Shown piece by piece: positions 1-8,079 of a DNA stretch of 20,934 nt. Location: NCBI GenBank assembly GCA_047629355.1, contig JBLHWU010000114.1:1-20934 (forward strand), in the 5' to 3' direction. How positions within the stretch are numbered: the stretch's first letter is position 1; each line of letters opens with the position of its first letter. A program made the position numbers and the translations under genes. The notes beneath the pieces were generated by a model. That model was not told the origin of the DNA, did not search any database, and worked only from the letters and a program-made list of their open reading frames with translations. Source of the DNA: CAYUNA01 sp047629355 (GTDB taxonomy: Bacteria > Bacteroidota > Bacteroidia > Chitinophagales > Saprospiraceae).

Positions 1-1
1 G

Positions 2-699
2 TTAAAAGTACTCGAACCTCTTTTGCAAATTACCTTAAAAAAAATGGGTGTCAACCCTGCTCGTAATGCTGATGAATTAACCAAAATGTTTCGTTCACGT
101 CAAGATGAAAACAACACGAAAATTGACAAGCCTAAAGCTCGCACGATGAGTGCTGACGGGACTGACCGAACTATTGGACGAAGTACAGACTATGAAATTC
201 AAAAGCTTTACTATTCGGGTAAGCACCATCAACATGGAGTAAAAAATACCATAATTGCTGATGAATATCAGTTCGTTCATTTTGTAGGTTGCACCTTTCG
301 AGGAGCGCGACACGACAAAGCGATTGCCGATGAGGAAATAGCTGATTTCACAGACGAATGTTACAGAGATATTTGGCTTGCAAAAGACTCAGGTTATCAA
401 GGTTTTCAACCAGCAGGAGTTCATTTACTTGAACATTTAAAGCAACAAAAAATAACCCGCTAAATCAATTTCAAAAAGACTTCAATCATTGGGTTTCTCG
501 TGTTCGTATTACCGTAGAAAATACCATTGGTTCTATCAAAAGATGTCGATTAGTGAAAGAAAAATGGCGCGGCAAAATTCTTGAACGGATTGACCGTTGC
601 ATGGAAATTGCTGCTGGTTTACACAATTTGCATATCGTTACACGAAAAACGACCTATGAAAAGGCTGAAAAACGCATTGATGAACTGCTATTTTTTTAG
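2..699 (+). pseudogene. IS5-like DDE transposase (DDE_Tnp_4 type), 5'-truncated and frameshifted
   Basis: The reading frame is open to the left edge, so the N-terminal part lies outside the window. The visible part carries RNase-H-fold transposase landmarks: an ADGTDR segment with the first acidic residue (about 175-192), a YYSGKHHQHG block, an RGARHD block and a KDSGYQGF block. That frame stops with TAA at 461-463. The protein clearly continues in the -1 frame from about 451 to a TAG at 697-699, with NNPLNQFQKDFN followed by VRITVENTIG, which supplies the final conserved Glu. The join falls on a run of six A at 447-452. One lost A explains it, so I treat the gene as broken. Slippage on the A run could restore a full protein, but the heptamer is not in the classical X-XXY-YYZ phase. 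It is a remnant or end of an insertion sequence. Confidence 0.8.
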
Positions 700-827
700 C
701 CTTATTCATAAAGTCTATTCAAAGTATTTTTTAGGGGGTTTAGAAATTTCTAAATCCCTTTATTCTCAATGGAATAAAATTACGAAAAAAATGAAACTTA
801 AAAGTGTAGTCGGTTTCGTATAAAAAA
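700..827. mobile_element. Probable right-hand end region of the insertion sequence
   Basis: Non-coding DNA between the transposase stop and the terminator of the next gene. It holds a near-perfect palindrome at 733-760, centred on AAATTT, with two G-T pairs. The segment GTGTAGTCGGTTTCGTA (803-819) is a plausible terminal inverted repeat, but the left end is outside the window, so neither the element boundary nor a target duplication can be confirmed. Confidence 0.3.
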
Positions 828-870
828 TAAAAATTTTGGCGTTCAGGTTTTTTATTTTCTGAACGCCAAA
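828..870 (-). terminator. Rho-independent terminator of the nucleotidyltransferase gene
   Basis: A perfect 12-bp stem (835-846 TTTGGCGTTCAG with 859-870) encloses a 12-nt loop. Read on the minus strand it is followed by a T-rich tract (complement of the A-rich 820-833). It lies 10 nt past the stop codon of the minus-strand gene ending at 880. Confidence 0.85.
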
Positions 871-879
871 AAAATATTG

Positions 880-1776
880 TTAAGCCCATAATGGGGTAGG
901 GTACATACCGCTTTCAGTCATTTGTGTAAAGGCAGTTTGTACCGTCGGTGCATCTTCCCGATACGTTACGCCGTGCCATTTTCCATCATTTGCTAAAACT
1001 TTTGCCGCCACTTTTTCATCATGAATTAGGTCATTAATCGCGTAAGGAATGTAAAATTCTGCCTTCGGTTTATCTGAATTATTTTCTACAAATGTTTTAA
1101 ACATCTGCTTCAATTCTCCGAAAACGGAATGATGTAATCCCCAAAAATTCATCGAAACCAATGCCTTTGGATTTAACATAACTGATTTGTCGTTTTCATC
1201 CAACGCTTCGATATTGTCGGCTTTCCAGCAAATTTTGGTGTGTTCGCGTGCGCCCGTTAAATTATGAGCGTCGTCCATATCACAAATTCCGCGCGAAACC
1301 GTTCCGTTGTCCGAAAGCGTATTGTTCAATTCATATCCAACCATTGAATATTGAGATGCAGAACAATCATTTTTCAAAAAGTTAGCCATGATTTTAAAAC
1401 CTGGTAAACCGTAATAATCGTCGGCATTAATCACTGCAAACGGCTCATTAATTACATCAGCTGCTACTAAAACGGCGTGACCTGTTCCCCAAGGTTTCAC
1501 TCTTTCTGGCATTTTGTCAATGCCTTCAATTGGTGCATCAACGGATTGAAAAGCGTAGGCTACTTCAATTTTACCTTCTAATTTCGCATCAAATTTTGCC
1601 CGAAAAGCTTCTTCAAAATCCTTGCGAATAACAAAAACTACTTTGTCAAATCCAGCTTTAATGGCATCATAAATAGAGTAGTCAATAATTGCTTCACCCG
1701 CTGGACCAACTGGGTCCATCTGCTTCAATCCACCGTAACGGCTGCCCATTCCGGCAGCTAATATTAATAAAGTCAT
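880..1776 (-). CDS. Sugar-phosphate nucleotidyltransferase family protein
   Basis: A 298-residue protein with the NTP-transferase Rossmann-like fold. The N-terminal signature LAAGMGSRYGGLKQ (residues 6-19) binds the nucleoside triphosphate, GTGHAV (about 97-102) is the second glycine-containing loop, and NADDYYG (about 117-123) carries the acidic residues expected to bind the catalytic metal. The family transfers a nucleotidyl group to a sugar phosphate, giving an NDP-sugar for glycan or cell-envelope synthesis; the substrate cannot be read from the sequence. There is no signal peptide, so the protein is cytosolic. The gene starts 157 nt downstream of the GH109-type gene on the same strand and has its own terminator. 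Fold and broad activity are secure; the exact sugar is unknown. Confidence 0.85.
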   Translation of the reverse strand: MTLLILAAGMGSRYGGLKQMDPVGPAGEAIIDYSIYDAIKAGFDKVVFVIRKDFEEAFRAKFDAKLEGKIEVAYAFQSVDAPIEGIDKMPERVKPWGTGHAVLVAADVINEPFAVINADDYYGLPGFKIMANFLKNDCSASQYSMVGYELNNTLSDNGTVSRGICDMDDAHNLTGAREHTKICWKADNIEALDENDKSVMLNPKALVSMNFWGLHHSVFGELKQMFKTFVENNSDKPKAEFYIPYAINDLIHDEKVAAKVLANDGKWHGVTYREDAPTVQTAFTQMTESGMYPTPLWA

Positions 1777-1933
1777 ATGATTATTTCGATTTTTTGATTA
1801 ATTCGATTGTCTCGATTTTTTAATATCGGTAAAGATAAATAAGTAAGTCAATCATTCAAATTACAAACGAGACTTTAATACATTTCCGCACTTTCAATTG
1901 AATTAATCGAAACGATTAAAATAATCGAGTCAA
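1777..1933. other. AT-rich intergenic spacer with clustered TCGA-core motifs
   Basis: The spacer between two minus-strand genes contains five copies of a TCGAT or ATCGA core near 1785-1790, 1803-1808, 1812-1817, 1906-1910 and 1924-1927, in both orientations. They could be operator half-sites or chance in AT-rich DNA. I see no clear promoter box or terminator. Confidence 0.25.
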
Positions 1934-3313
1934 TCAATAATCTCCAAAGGCAAAGTTTGGTTTCCGCAGCGTCCAGCGTCCCCGCGTAAAATCAGGAATT
2001 GGCATCGGTTGGCTACCCAGCGCAATTGACTGTTCGGACAAGGGTGTAATCGACAACCAAGTCGCCGCATCATAGACATCAAAAGGGGGCGAAATATTGC
2101 GTTTGGCGGATTCCACAAAGGAATTGATTAAGAAAAAATCCATGCCACCGTGTCCTGCACCAATTGCTTTTTGCTCGTATTTTTGCCAAAGCGGATGGTC
2201 GTATTTTTTAAAATAAGCCTCTGTTGATTCCCAGCGGTGAGGTTCCGTTATGCCTTCGATATGTAGTGATTTATTGACCGCCATCCAAAGTCCTTTCGAG
2301 CCTTGCACGCGAAAACCGAGCGAATATGGGCGGGGCAAATTGGTGTCGTGGTGAATAACGATGGTTTCTCCATTATTTGTCTTGAGCATTGTGGTTACTT
2401 TATCTCCGAGTTTGAAATCAATTTTGGCATTCGGATGATTCGCGCCACCTTTGGGATGGTTCACAATATAATTGTGTAATCCGCGAGCTTTGGAAGCGAT
2501 GGAAGTCAAATAAACCAAGCGATTTCCTCGATTGATATTCACATATTGTGAGATAGGACCGATGCCATGCGTCGGGTACAAATCACCGTTTCGATGGATA
2601 GAATGATTGGTGCGCCACTTCGCTTCGCTGAATCCTTTTTCACCGAACTCAACGCCAGAATTATAAGCCGTTTGTCCATCATTAAATTTTACGCCCCGCA
2701 AATCATGTTGATATCCACATTCCAGATGAATCATTTCCCCGAACAAATTTTCGCGCACCATATTTAAAACCGCCATCACATCCCGTCGATAGCAAACGTT
2801 TTCCAAGAAAAATAAATGCGCTCCAGTTTCCTCCTGTACGTTCACCAATTGCCAACATTCATCCACTGAAAATGCGCCACAAACTTCCATACCGACATAC
2901 TTTCCTGCACGCATTGCCGCGATTGCCATTTCAGAATGCCATCGCCAAGGAGTTGCAATGAGTACGGCATCCAAGTCTTCTTTTTCAAGCATTTGCAAAT
3001 AGTCACGTTCGCCATTTTCATAAAAAGTAGGCTCGGGTTTACTCTTTTCTTTAAAAATTTTACGCGTTCGTTCAATCATTCTTTCGTCAATCTCTGCGAC
3101 CGCTACAACTTCACAATCTTCTCGATTCAATGCCAATTCAATATGCCCCTGACCCCGAAAACCTGAACCAATAATGCCGATATTTATTTTTGATTTTAAT
3201 GGCGTTTTGGGAGTGAGCGTTGCTGCTTTTACCGCTGTGGTTGGGACGGCGAGACCTGCGCTAGCGAGTGCTGTAGTTTGGAGAAATTTTCTGCGGTTGA
3301 ATGACTTGTTCAT
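1934..3313 (-). CDS. Tat-exported Gfo/Idh/MocA-fold protein, glycoside hydrolase family 109 type (alpha-N-acetylgalactosaminidase-like)
   Basis: A 459-residue protein. The N-terminus has a twin-arginine signal (NRRKFLQ, residues 6-12, then a short hydrophobic stretch ending near AVKA at 27-30), indicating folded export with its cofactor. A Rossmann NAD-binding motif GIIGSGFRG follows at 46-54. The blocks GYQHDLR (200-206), NGDLYPTHG (242-250) and GAGHGGMD (385-392) match, as I recall it, the Elizabethkingia alpha-N-acetylgalactosaminidase that founded GH109; those enzymes cleave GalNAc glycosides by a NAD-dependent oxidation, elimination and addition route. The similarity runs to the C-terminus, including IPDFTRGRW. 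The gene lies upstream of, and may be co-transcribed with, the nucleotidyltransferase. GH109 members vary in substrate, so the sugar is inferred. Confidence 0.85.
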   Translation of the reverse strand: MNKSFNRRKFLQTTALASAGLAVPTTAVKAATLTPKTPLKSKINIGIIGSGFRGQGHIELALNREDCEVVAVAEIDERMIERTRKIFKEKSKPEPTFYENGERDYLQMLEKEDLDAVLIATPWRWHSEMAIAAMRAGKYVGMEVCGAFSVDECWQLVNVQEETGAHLFFLENVCYRRDVMAVLNMVRENLFGEMIHLECGYQHDLRGVKFNDGQTAYNSGVEFGEKGFSEAKWRTNHSIHRNGDLYPTHGIGPISQYVNINRGNRLVYLTSIASKARGLHNYIVNHPKGGANHPNAKIDFKLGDKVTTMLKTNNGETIVIHHDTNLPRPYSLGFRVQGSKGLWMAVNKSLHIEGITEPHRWESTEAYFKKYDHPLWQKYEQKAIGAGHGGMDFFLINSFVESAKRNISPPFDVYDAATWLSITPLSEQSIALGSQPMPIPDFTRGRWTLRKPNFAFGDY

Positions 3314-3369
3314 ATAAGTTGGTTTTTAAATTAACTATTGCTTCGATTTGTCATTTGAAAAGGGAGCGT

Positions 3370-3386
3370 GCAATTTACAAAATTGC
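3370..3386. promoter_or_regulatory. Perfect palindrome in a divergent intergenic region (possible operator)
   Basis: GCAATTT-ACA-AAATTGC, a perfect 7-bp inverted repeat with a 3-nt spacer, lies between the divergently transcribed GH109-type gene (start 3313) and comEC (start 3547). A further GCAATTT half-site lies near 3415-3421. The position suits a regulator-binding site, but the palindrome is AT-rich and could be chance. Confidence 0.3.
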
Positions 3387-3546
3387 GTCACGTTTTTTGC
3401 TACTATTTTTTTCTGCAATTTAAAAACCATGCTGTTACTTTGTTAGTTTTTATCTATACGAAAAATAAATATTGAGATTTCTAAATAAAATACATTAAAT
3501 TCGTCATTCTAAACCCAACTTTCTAACCCAAAAAACAACCCCCCAA

Positions 3547-5655
3547 ATGATAAACTGGCAAGAATACCCTTTCACCAAACTACTCTTTCCTTTCGTGACA
3601 GGCATCGCCTTAGCGATTTACTTTGAGACTGGTAATCTCTTTCTATTAGGTGGCATTTTTATTGTCTTGACGATTGTCGCGCTGATTTTATTTCGCATTC
3701 GCGGTAATGTGAAAGTCAATTATGCCTTTTCAGTGATTGTCCTAATTGCCTTTTTGATACTTGGTTATACGTGGACTTTACTTCGCAATGAATTGGTACA
3801 TCCAGCTCATTTTCAACAGCATTTGACTGAAGAAATTCAGCCCATTTTAGGCGTCATTGCTGATATGCCCGTCAAAAAAGGGAAACGAATTAAGTTTGTT
3901 TTAAAGTTGAAAGAGATACGATTGGCAGATAATTCAGTGGCTGCAAATGGAAATATCCTGCTGTATGTGCCTATAGATTCTTTGTCTAAAAAACTGGCGT
4001 ATGGAGACCAAATTGGTGTTGCAGGTATTCCCCGGTCCATTTCGCCGCCCACCAATCCGTATGCTTTTGATTATCAATCGTACTTGCATTTTAAAAATAT
4101 CCATCATCAACTTTTTGTAAAGGAAGGGCATTGGAGAATTTTAGGTAAAAACGAAGGCAATCCTATTTTAAAAACGGCTTTTCAACTACGAAAAAACTTC
4201 ATTGAAACACTGCGTAAATATTTAAAAAATGATAACCAATTCTCCGTCGGTTCGGCTTTGATTTTGGGATATAAAGATGAAATTACGGATGAAATTCGGA
4301 CGGCTTATGCAGGTACGGGCGCAATGCACGTTTTGGCAGTTTCGGGTTTGCATGTCGGCTTAGTTTTTCTCATTTTAAATACGTTGCTGAAGGTTTTCAA
4401 TTCCAATAAAATAGGTTGGCGAGTACTGCGAGTGACGTTGTTACTCTCAGGAATATGGGCATTTGCCATTTTAACGGGTGCATCACCGTCCGTTCTTCGA
4501 GCTGGCACGATGTTTACTTTTGTAACGATTGGGATAAGTCTAAAACAGCCGACGAATATTTACAATACACTAGCGGGGTCAGCGGTTTTTTTGTTGGCTT
4601 ATGAACCACTTTTGCTCATGAATGTCGGTTTTCAAATGTCGTATTTAGCGGTCATTGGTATTGTTTATTTTCAACCGAAAATTGCGGAGAGGTGGCTCAT
4701 TAAAAATCGAATTGGTAATTATTTGTGGCAATTGGTAGCAGTTTCTTTCGCAGCGCAGTTAATGACTTTGCCACTGAGTTTATATTATTTTCATCAATTT
4801 CCATGCTATTTTTGGTTATCGGGGTTAATCGTTGTTCCGGCGGCGGGCGTGATTTTATCGGCAGGGATTTTACTCTTTATATTTGAAGCGATTTCACCAA
4901 TCTTGGGCGTACCGTTTGGCTGGTTTTTAGATGCGTTGATTGCTGTAGTAAACTGGTGTATTTTTTTAATTGAGCAGTTTCCATTTAGCGTTATTCGTGG
5001 AATCTGGGTTAGCGGATTTCTTGCTTTCCTGCTGTATTTGATTATTTTTTCACTGATCGGTTTATTTAATACTTACCGCTGGAAATGGATAATGGTTGGT
5101 AGTGGAATTTTTGCTTTTGCTAGCCTAATTTCTGCTTTTAGAGGTTTTCAAAAAATAGGTAATCAGCAAATTATCGTTTATGACGTTTATAAAAATTCGC
5201 TAATTGATTTTGTAAATGGGCGTGATTGTTACACTTTACAGAATGAAGATATTTCCGAAAAAACGGTCAGTTTCGCTGCTCAAAACAACCGCTGGGAAAT
5301 GGGCATTGAGCATTTTGAAATGGTAAATTTTTCAGAAGATAGCTTACACATTTTTAATAATTGGCGATTTAAAGAAGGACGTATTCAGTTTTTTAATCAG
5401 GATTTTGCGATTATTGACCGCTCGCTTGTGGATGATTTTTTAAGTATAAAAATAACGGTGACGCATCTGTTAATTAGAAATACGCCTTATTTGAAAATGG
5501 GTGATTTGCTGGAAGTTTTTAATTTCAAAACCATCATTTTTGACGGTTCTAATAAGAGTTATCAAGTTAAAAAATGGCAAAAGGAATGCGATGAATTGGG
5601 TTTGAAACCTTGGTACACTGCCGAGGATGGCGCGTTTATTTTAAATATTGAATAA
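3547..5655 (+). CDS. comEC: ComEC/Rec2 family DNA-uptake channel protein
   Basis: A 702-residue multi-span inner-membrane protein that, in this family, carries single-stranded DNA into the cytoplasm during natural transformation. Residues 1-80 form the DUF4131-type N-terminal segment with about three membrane spans. Residues 85-200 form a soluble OB-like domain containing NPYAFDY (170-176). The competence domain follows, with the hallmark GAMHVLAVSGLHVG at 258-271 and many hydrophobic spans to about 525. The C-terminal part (about 560-702) sits where other ComEC proteins carry a metallo-beta-lactamase domain, but no HxHxDH metal motif is visible, so any nuclease function there is doubtful. 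Length and layout resemble other Bacteroidota members. It is a single-gene unit on the plus strand ending in a strong terminator. Confidence 0.9.
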   Translation: MINWQEYPFTKLLFPFVTGIALAIYFETGNLFLLGGIFIVLTIVALILFRIRGNVKVNYAFSVIVLIAFLILGYTWTLLRNELVHPAHFQQHLTEEIQPILGVIADMPVKKGKRIKFVLKLKEIRLADNSVAANGNILLYVPIDSLSKKLAYGDQIGVAGIPRSISPPTNPYAFDYQSYLHFKNIHHQLFVKEGHWRILGKNEGNPILKTAFQLRKNFIETLRKYLKNDNQFSVGSALILGYKDEITDEIRTAYAGTGAMHVLAVSGLHVGLVFLILNTLLKVFNSNKIGWRVLRVTLLLSGIWAFAILTGASPSVLRAGTMFTFVTIGISLKQPTNIYNTLAGSAVFLLAYEPLLLMNVGFQMSYLAVIGIVYFQPKIAERWLIKNRIGNYLWQLVAVSFAAQLMTLPLSLYYFHQFPCYFWLSGLIVVPAAGVILSAGILLFIFEAISPILGVPFGWFLDALIAVVNWCIFLIEQFPFSVIRGIWVSGFLAFLLYLIIFSLIGLFNTYRWKWIMVGSGIFAFASLISAFRGFQKIGNQQIIVYDVYKNSLIDFVNGRDCYTLQNEDISEKTVSFAAQNNRWEMGIEHFEMVNFSEDSLHIFNNWRFKEGRIQFFNQDFAIIDRSLVDDFLSIKITVTHLLIRNTPYLKMGDLLEVFNFKTIIFDGSNKSYQVKKWQKECDELGLKPWYTAEDGAFILNIE

Positions 5656-5669
5656 AATATTTAAAATAA

Positions 5670-5712
5670 AAAAACACACCCCACGACTCAAAGGACGCAG
5701 GGTGTTTTTATT
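5670..5712. terminator. Bidirectional terminator between comEC and spt
   Basis: The stem ACACCC (5676-5681) pairs with GGGTGT (5700-5705), with an extra inner CG pair. It is followed by a T run on the plus strand and preceded by an A run at 5668-5674 that becomes a T run on the minus strand. It can end both convergent transcripts. Confidence 0.7.
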
Positions 5713-5753
5713 ATTTTTAAATATCTAAATGAATAGATATTGCTCTAGTCATT

Positions 5754-6962
5754 TTACGCCATCACTTCTCTGTCAAATACACCAATTTCCTTACAAATTC
5801 GGTGCATTTTTTCTACTGCTTCGTCAATATGCGCTTTTGTATGCGTTGCCATCAAAGAGAACCGCAATAACGAATCTTCTGGTGGTACAGCTGGTGAAAT
5901 CACTGGATTGACAAACACGCCTTCGTCCTGTAACATCTTTGTCAGAATGAATGTTTTCTCCACATCTCGGATATAAATTGGAATAATCGGCGTTGTCGAA
6001 TTACCTGTTTCAAAGCCAAGTTCTTTCAATAACTTATGCGTGTAATTTGTATTCTCCCACAATTTGTCAATAATGATTGAATCTTGGTTCATCAAATCCA
6101 AGGCCGCAATCACACTCGCTGCATTTGCAGGTGCAATACTCGCGCTGAAAATTAATGACCGTGCATTGTGTTTCAAATAATTGATATGCTCAAAATCGCC
6201 CGCGACAAAACCACCGATAGATGCCAGTGACTTACTGAACGTTCCCATAATCATATCTACTTCGTCAGTGAGTCCGTAATGGTCTGCTGTTCCGCGACCT
6301 TTTGAACCCATAACGCCTAAAGAGTGTGCATCATCCAAGAAGATATTTGCACCGTACTTTCGGGCTAAGCGCACAATTTCTGGCAAGTTTGCAACGTCAC
6401 CTTCCATACTGAAAACGCCGTCCACAGCAATCAATTTTATCGCATTGGTATGTTCTTGCAATCGCTGCAAGACCTTCTCCAGCGATTCCATATCATTGTG
6501 CTTGAACTTCCGAACCGTTGCCATCGACATCCGCGAGCCATCCACAATTGACGCATGATTGTATTCATCATTAATAATGAAATCATGGCGACCAACGACA
6601 GAAGATAGCACGCCTAAATTGACTTGCATCCCTGTACTGAAGACAATCGCTTCTTCTTTACCGACAAACTTTGCCAGCTTTTCTTCCAGTTCCAAGTGGA
6701 TGTCTAAAGTCCCGTTCAAAAAACGAGAACCAGCACAGCCTGAGCCGTATTTTTGGATAGCCTTGATGGAAGCTTCCTTTAATTTTGGATGATTGGTGAG
6801 TCCTAAATAACTATTAGACCCGAACATCAATACACGTTTGCCACCAATGGTTACGACTGCATCTTGGTCAGATTCAATCGCCCGAAAATAGGGATATACG
6901 CCACGTGCCCGCGCTTCCTGCGGTGCAGTATATTTCGCCAACTTTTGTTTAAGTAGGTTCAT
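5754..6962 (-). CDS. spt: Serine palmitoyltransferase (PLP-dependent alpha-oxoamine synthase)
   Basis: A 402-residue cytosolic enzyme that condenses L-serine with a fatty acyl-CoA to 3-ketosphinganine, the committed step of sphingolipid synthesis. Alpha-oxoamine synthase landmarks are present: GSNSYLGL (48-55), GSGCAGSRFLNGT (73-85), His136 in NHAS, LDDAHSLG (209-216), the PLP lysine K244 in GTFSKSLAS, and Arg367 in LLRFSLMATH. BioF and Kbl share this fold. I call SPT because the N-terminal ARGVYPYFRAI segment, GMQVNLG and the C-terminal VNPVISPAVPPEDS stretch closely follow the Sphingobacterium SPT as I remember it, and because the neighbours are ceramide-modifying enzymes. It is the last gene of the minus-strand lipid locus, 165 nt after the PAP2 gene. 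Confidence 0.87.
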   Translation of the reverse strand: MNLLKQKLAKYTAPQEARARGVYPYFRAIESDQDAVVTIGGKRVLMFGSNSYLGLTNHPKLKEASIKAIQKYGSGCAGSRFLNGTLDIHLELEEKLAKFVGKEEAIVFSTGMQVNLGVLSSVVGRHDFIINDEYNHASIVDGSRMSMATVRKFKHNDMESLEKVLQRLQEHTNAIKLIAVDGVFSMEGDVANLPEIVRLARKYGANIFLDDAHSLGVMGSKGRGTADHYGLTDEVDMIMGTFSKSLASIGGFVAGDFEHINYLKHNARSLIFSASIAPANAASVIAALDLMNQDSIIIDKLWENTNYTHKLLKELGFETGNSTTPIIPIYIRDVEKTFILTKMLQDEGVFVNPVISPAVPPEDSLLRFSLMATHTKAHIDEAVEKMHRICKEIGVFDREVMA

Positions 6963-7127
6963 TTTAATTGTATTTCTATGCGAATAAATATTAGATGTTA
7001 TTGGTTAATTGGTGTTAAAAAAATGAATTATCTGTTTATTTCTGTATATCGTATTTCTAAAATCTGTATATCTGTAAAATTCTTTTTATTATTTTGGTTC
7101 TTTCAAAGGATTTAATGTGATGTAACT

Positions 7128-8057
7128 TTAAGAAATCAACTTCACATATCGTTCTAAAAACCGTTGCACCTTCCCACTCTTCATCAATATTTCAAAAGTA
7201 ATAATCGCCAATACCGCACATGAAAACCCTAAAAATACATCAATAATATAATGATGTCGGCTATAAACGGCGGCAAACCAAATTCCCAAAGTGATGATTA
7301 AAAATGCTGTACTTGCCAATTTCAACCGCTTCTTCCACCCAAAATATAGGGTAATCACTGGAAACGCAGAATGCAACGATGGCACAGCAGCAAAGACATT
7401 TGCATTCTTGGCGTACATACTATGAAACACTTTTATTCCAAAAAACTCATCAAAGTTAGATAACGCTGCCTCATTGCCTGGAATATTGAAGTTTTTTTCA
7501 AAACCATGTAATTCTACATACCAGGGTGCAGCTGCGGGATAAAGATAATAAACCGTTATCCCAAAGACGTTCACTAAGAAAAAGCTAAAAGAAAATTTCA
7601 ATAACAATTTTTTATCATTGAAAAATAACCAAAGCGCATATGCCAGCGGAACGGGAATCCAACACAAATAAAATAAGCCCGAAATCACATCTAAAAACCA
7701 ATGCTCATGTCGAGCAAAATATTCATTAGGTGTCAATAATTGTCCTGCTTCTTGGATGCCAAACCACGCTTTTTCAAGGTCGTAAATGTCTTTAATATGC
7801 ACTTCATTAAACAAGTAGTTTGGATAAATTCGTGTCGAGTCATAAAGTAACCAATACGCAAAAAAGAACAGCAAAGACAACACAATGCCTCGTGTAGTCG
7901 GACTCCACATATACCCAATCAAACCCACAGTTGCCATCCCAATATGGTCAGCCCGCATTCCAATAAAAAAATAAGCCCACAGCAAATAAGCTATCGTTAA
8001 GCTAACTGCAATCAGCGCATCTTTTTTAGATAATTTTTCAAAAGGCTTGAATGCCAT
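7128..8057 (-). CDS. Aur1-like PAP2 family phosphotransferase (probable ceramide phospho-head-group / inositol phosphorylceramide synthase)
   Basis: A 309-residue membrane protein with roughly six to eight hydrophobic spans. It carries the lipid phosphatase/phosphotransferase signature in the form used by yeast Aur1: YPAAAPWY (173-180), PSLHS with His229 (226-230), and HYIID with His269 and Asp273. The last two match the catalytic His, His, Asp triad of IPC synthases. These enzymes move a phosphorylated alcohol, often phosphoinositol, from a phospholipid to ceramide. Its start lies 22 nt after the stop of the ceramide 2-hydroxylase-like gene, so the two are almost certainly co-transcribed, and spt follows. 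The PAP2_3/Aur1-type assignment is firm. The head group is inferred and could be inositol phosphate, ethanolamine phosphate or another; a plain phosphatase is the alternative. Confidence 0.8.
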   Translation of the reverse strand: MAFKPFEKLSKKDALIAVSLTIAYLLWAYFFIGMRADHIGMATVGLIGYMWSPTTRGIVLSLLFFFAYWLLYDSTRIYPNYLFNEVHIKDIYDLEKAWFGIQEAGQLLTPNEYFARHEHWFLDVISGLFYLCWIPVPLAYALWLFFNDKKLLLKFSFSFFLVNVFGITVYYLYPAAAPWYVELHGFEKNFNIPGNEAALSNFDEFFGIKVFHSMYAKNANVFAAVPSLHSAFPVITLYFGWKKRLKLASTAFLIITLGIWFAAVYSRHHYIIDVFLGFSCAVLAIITFEILMKSGKVQRFLERYVKLIS

Positions 8058-8079
8058 TTAGTTCGCTTTTCGTTTTAAA

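Noticed and set aside
581..823. Reading frame starting at 581 as a separate 80-residue protein
   Set aside because: It overlaps the true second half of the transposase in another frame and runs on into non-coding DNA with low-complexity sequence.
2567..3166. Plus-strand reading frames inside the GH109-type gene, and similar frames opposite other genes
   Set aside because: They are antisense shadows of well-supported genes and show no family resemblance, start signals or hydrophobic pattern of their own.
5754..6962. Annotation as BioF (8-amino-7-oxononanoate synthase) or Kbl (2-amino-3-ketobutyrate CoA ligase)
   Set aside because: All share the fold and the PLP lysine motif, but the N- and C-terminal segments follow bacterial SPT and the neighbours are ceramide-modifying enzymes, with no biotin or threonine genes.
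7010..7090. TCTGTATATC-like repeats before the PAP2 stop as a CRISPR or iteron array
   Set aside because: Only two or three imperfect AT-rich copies without regular spacers.
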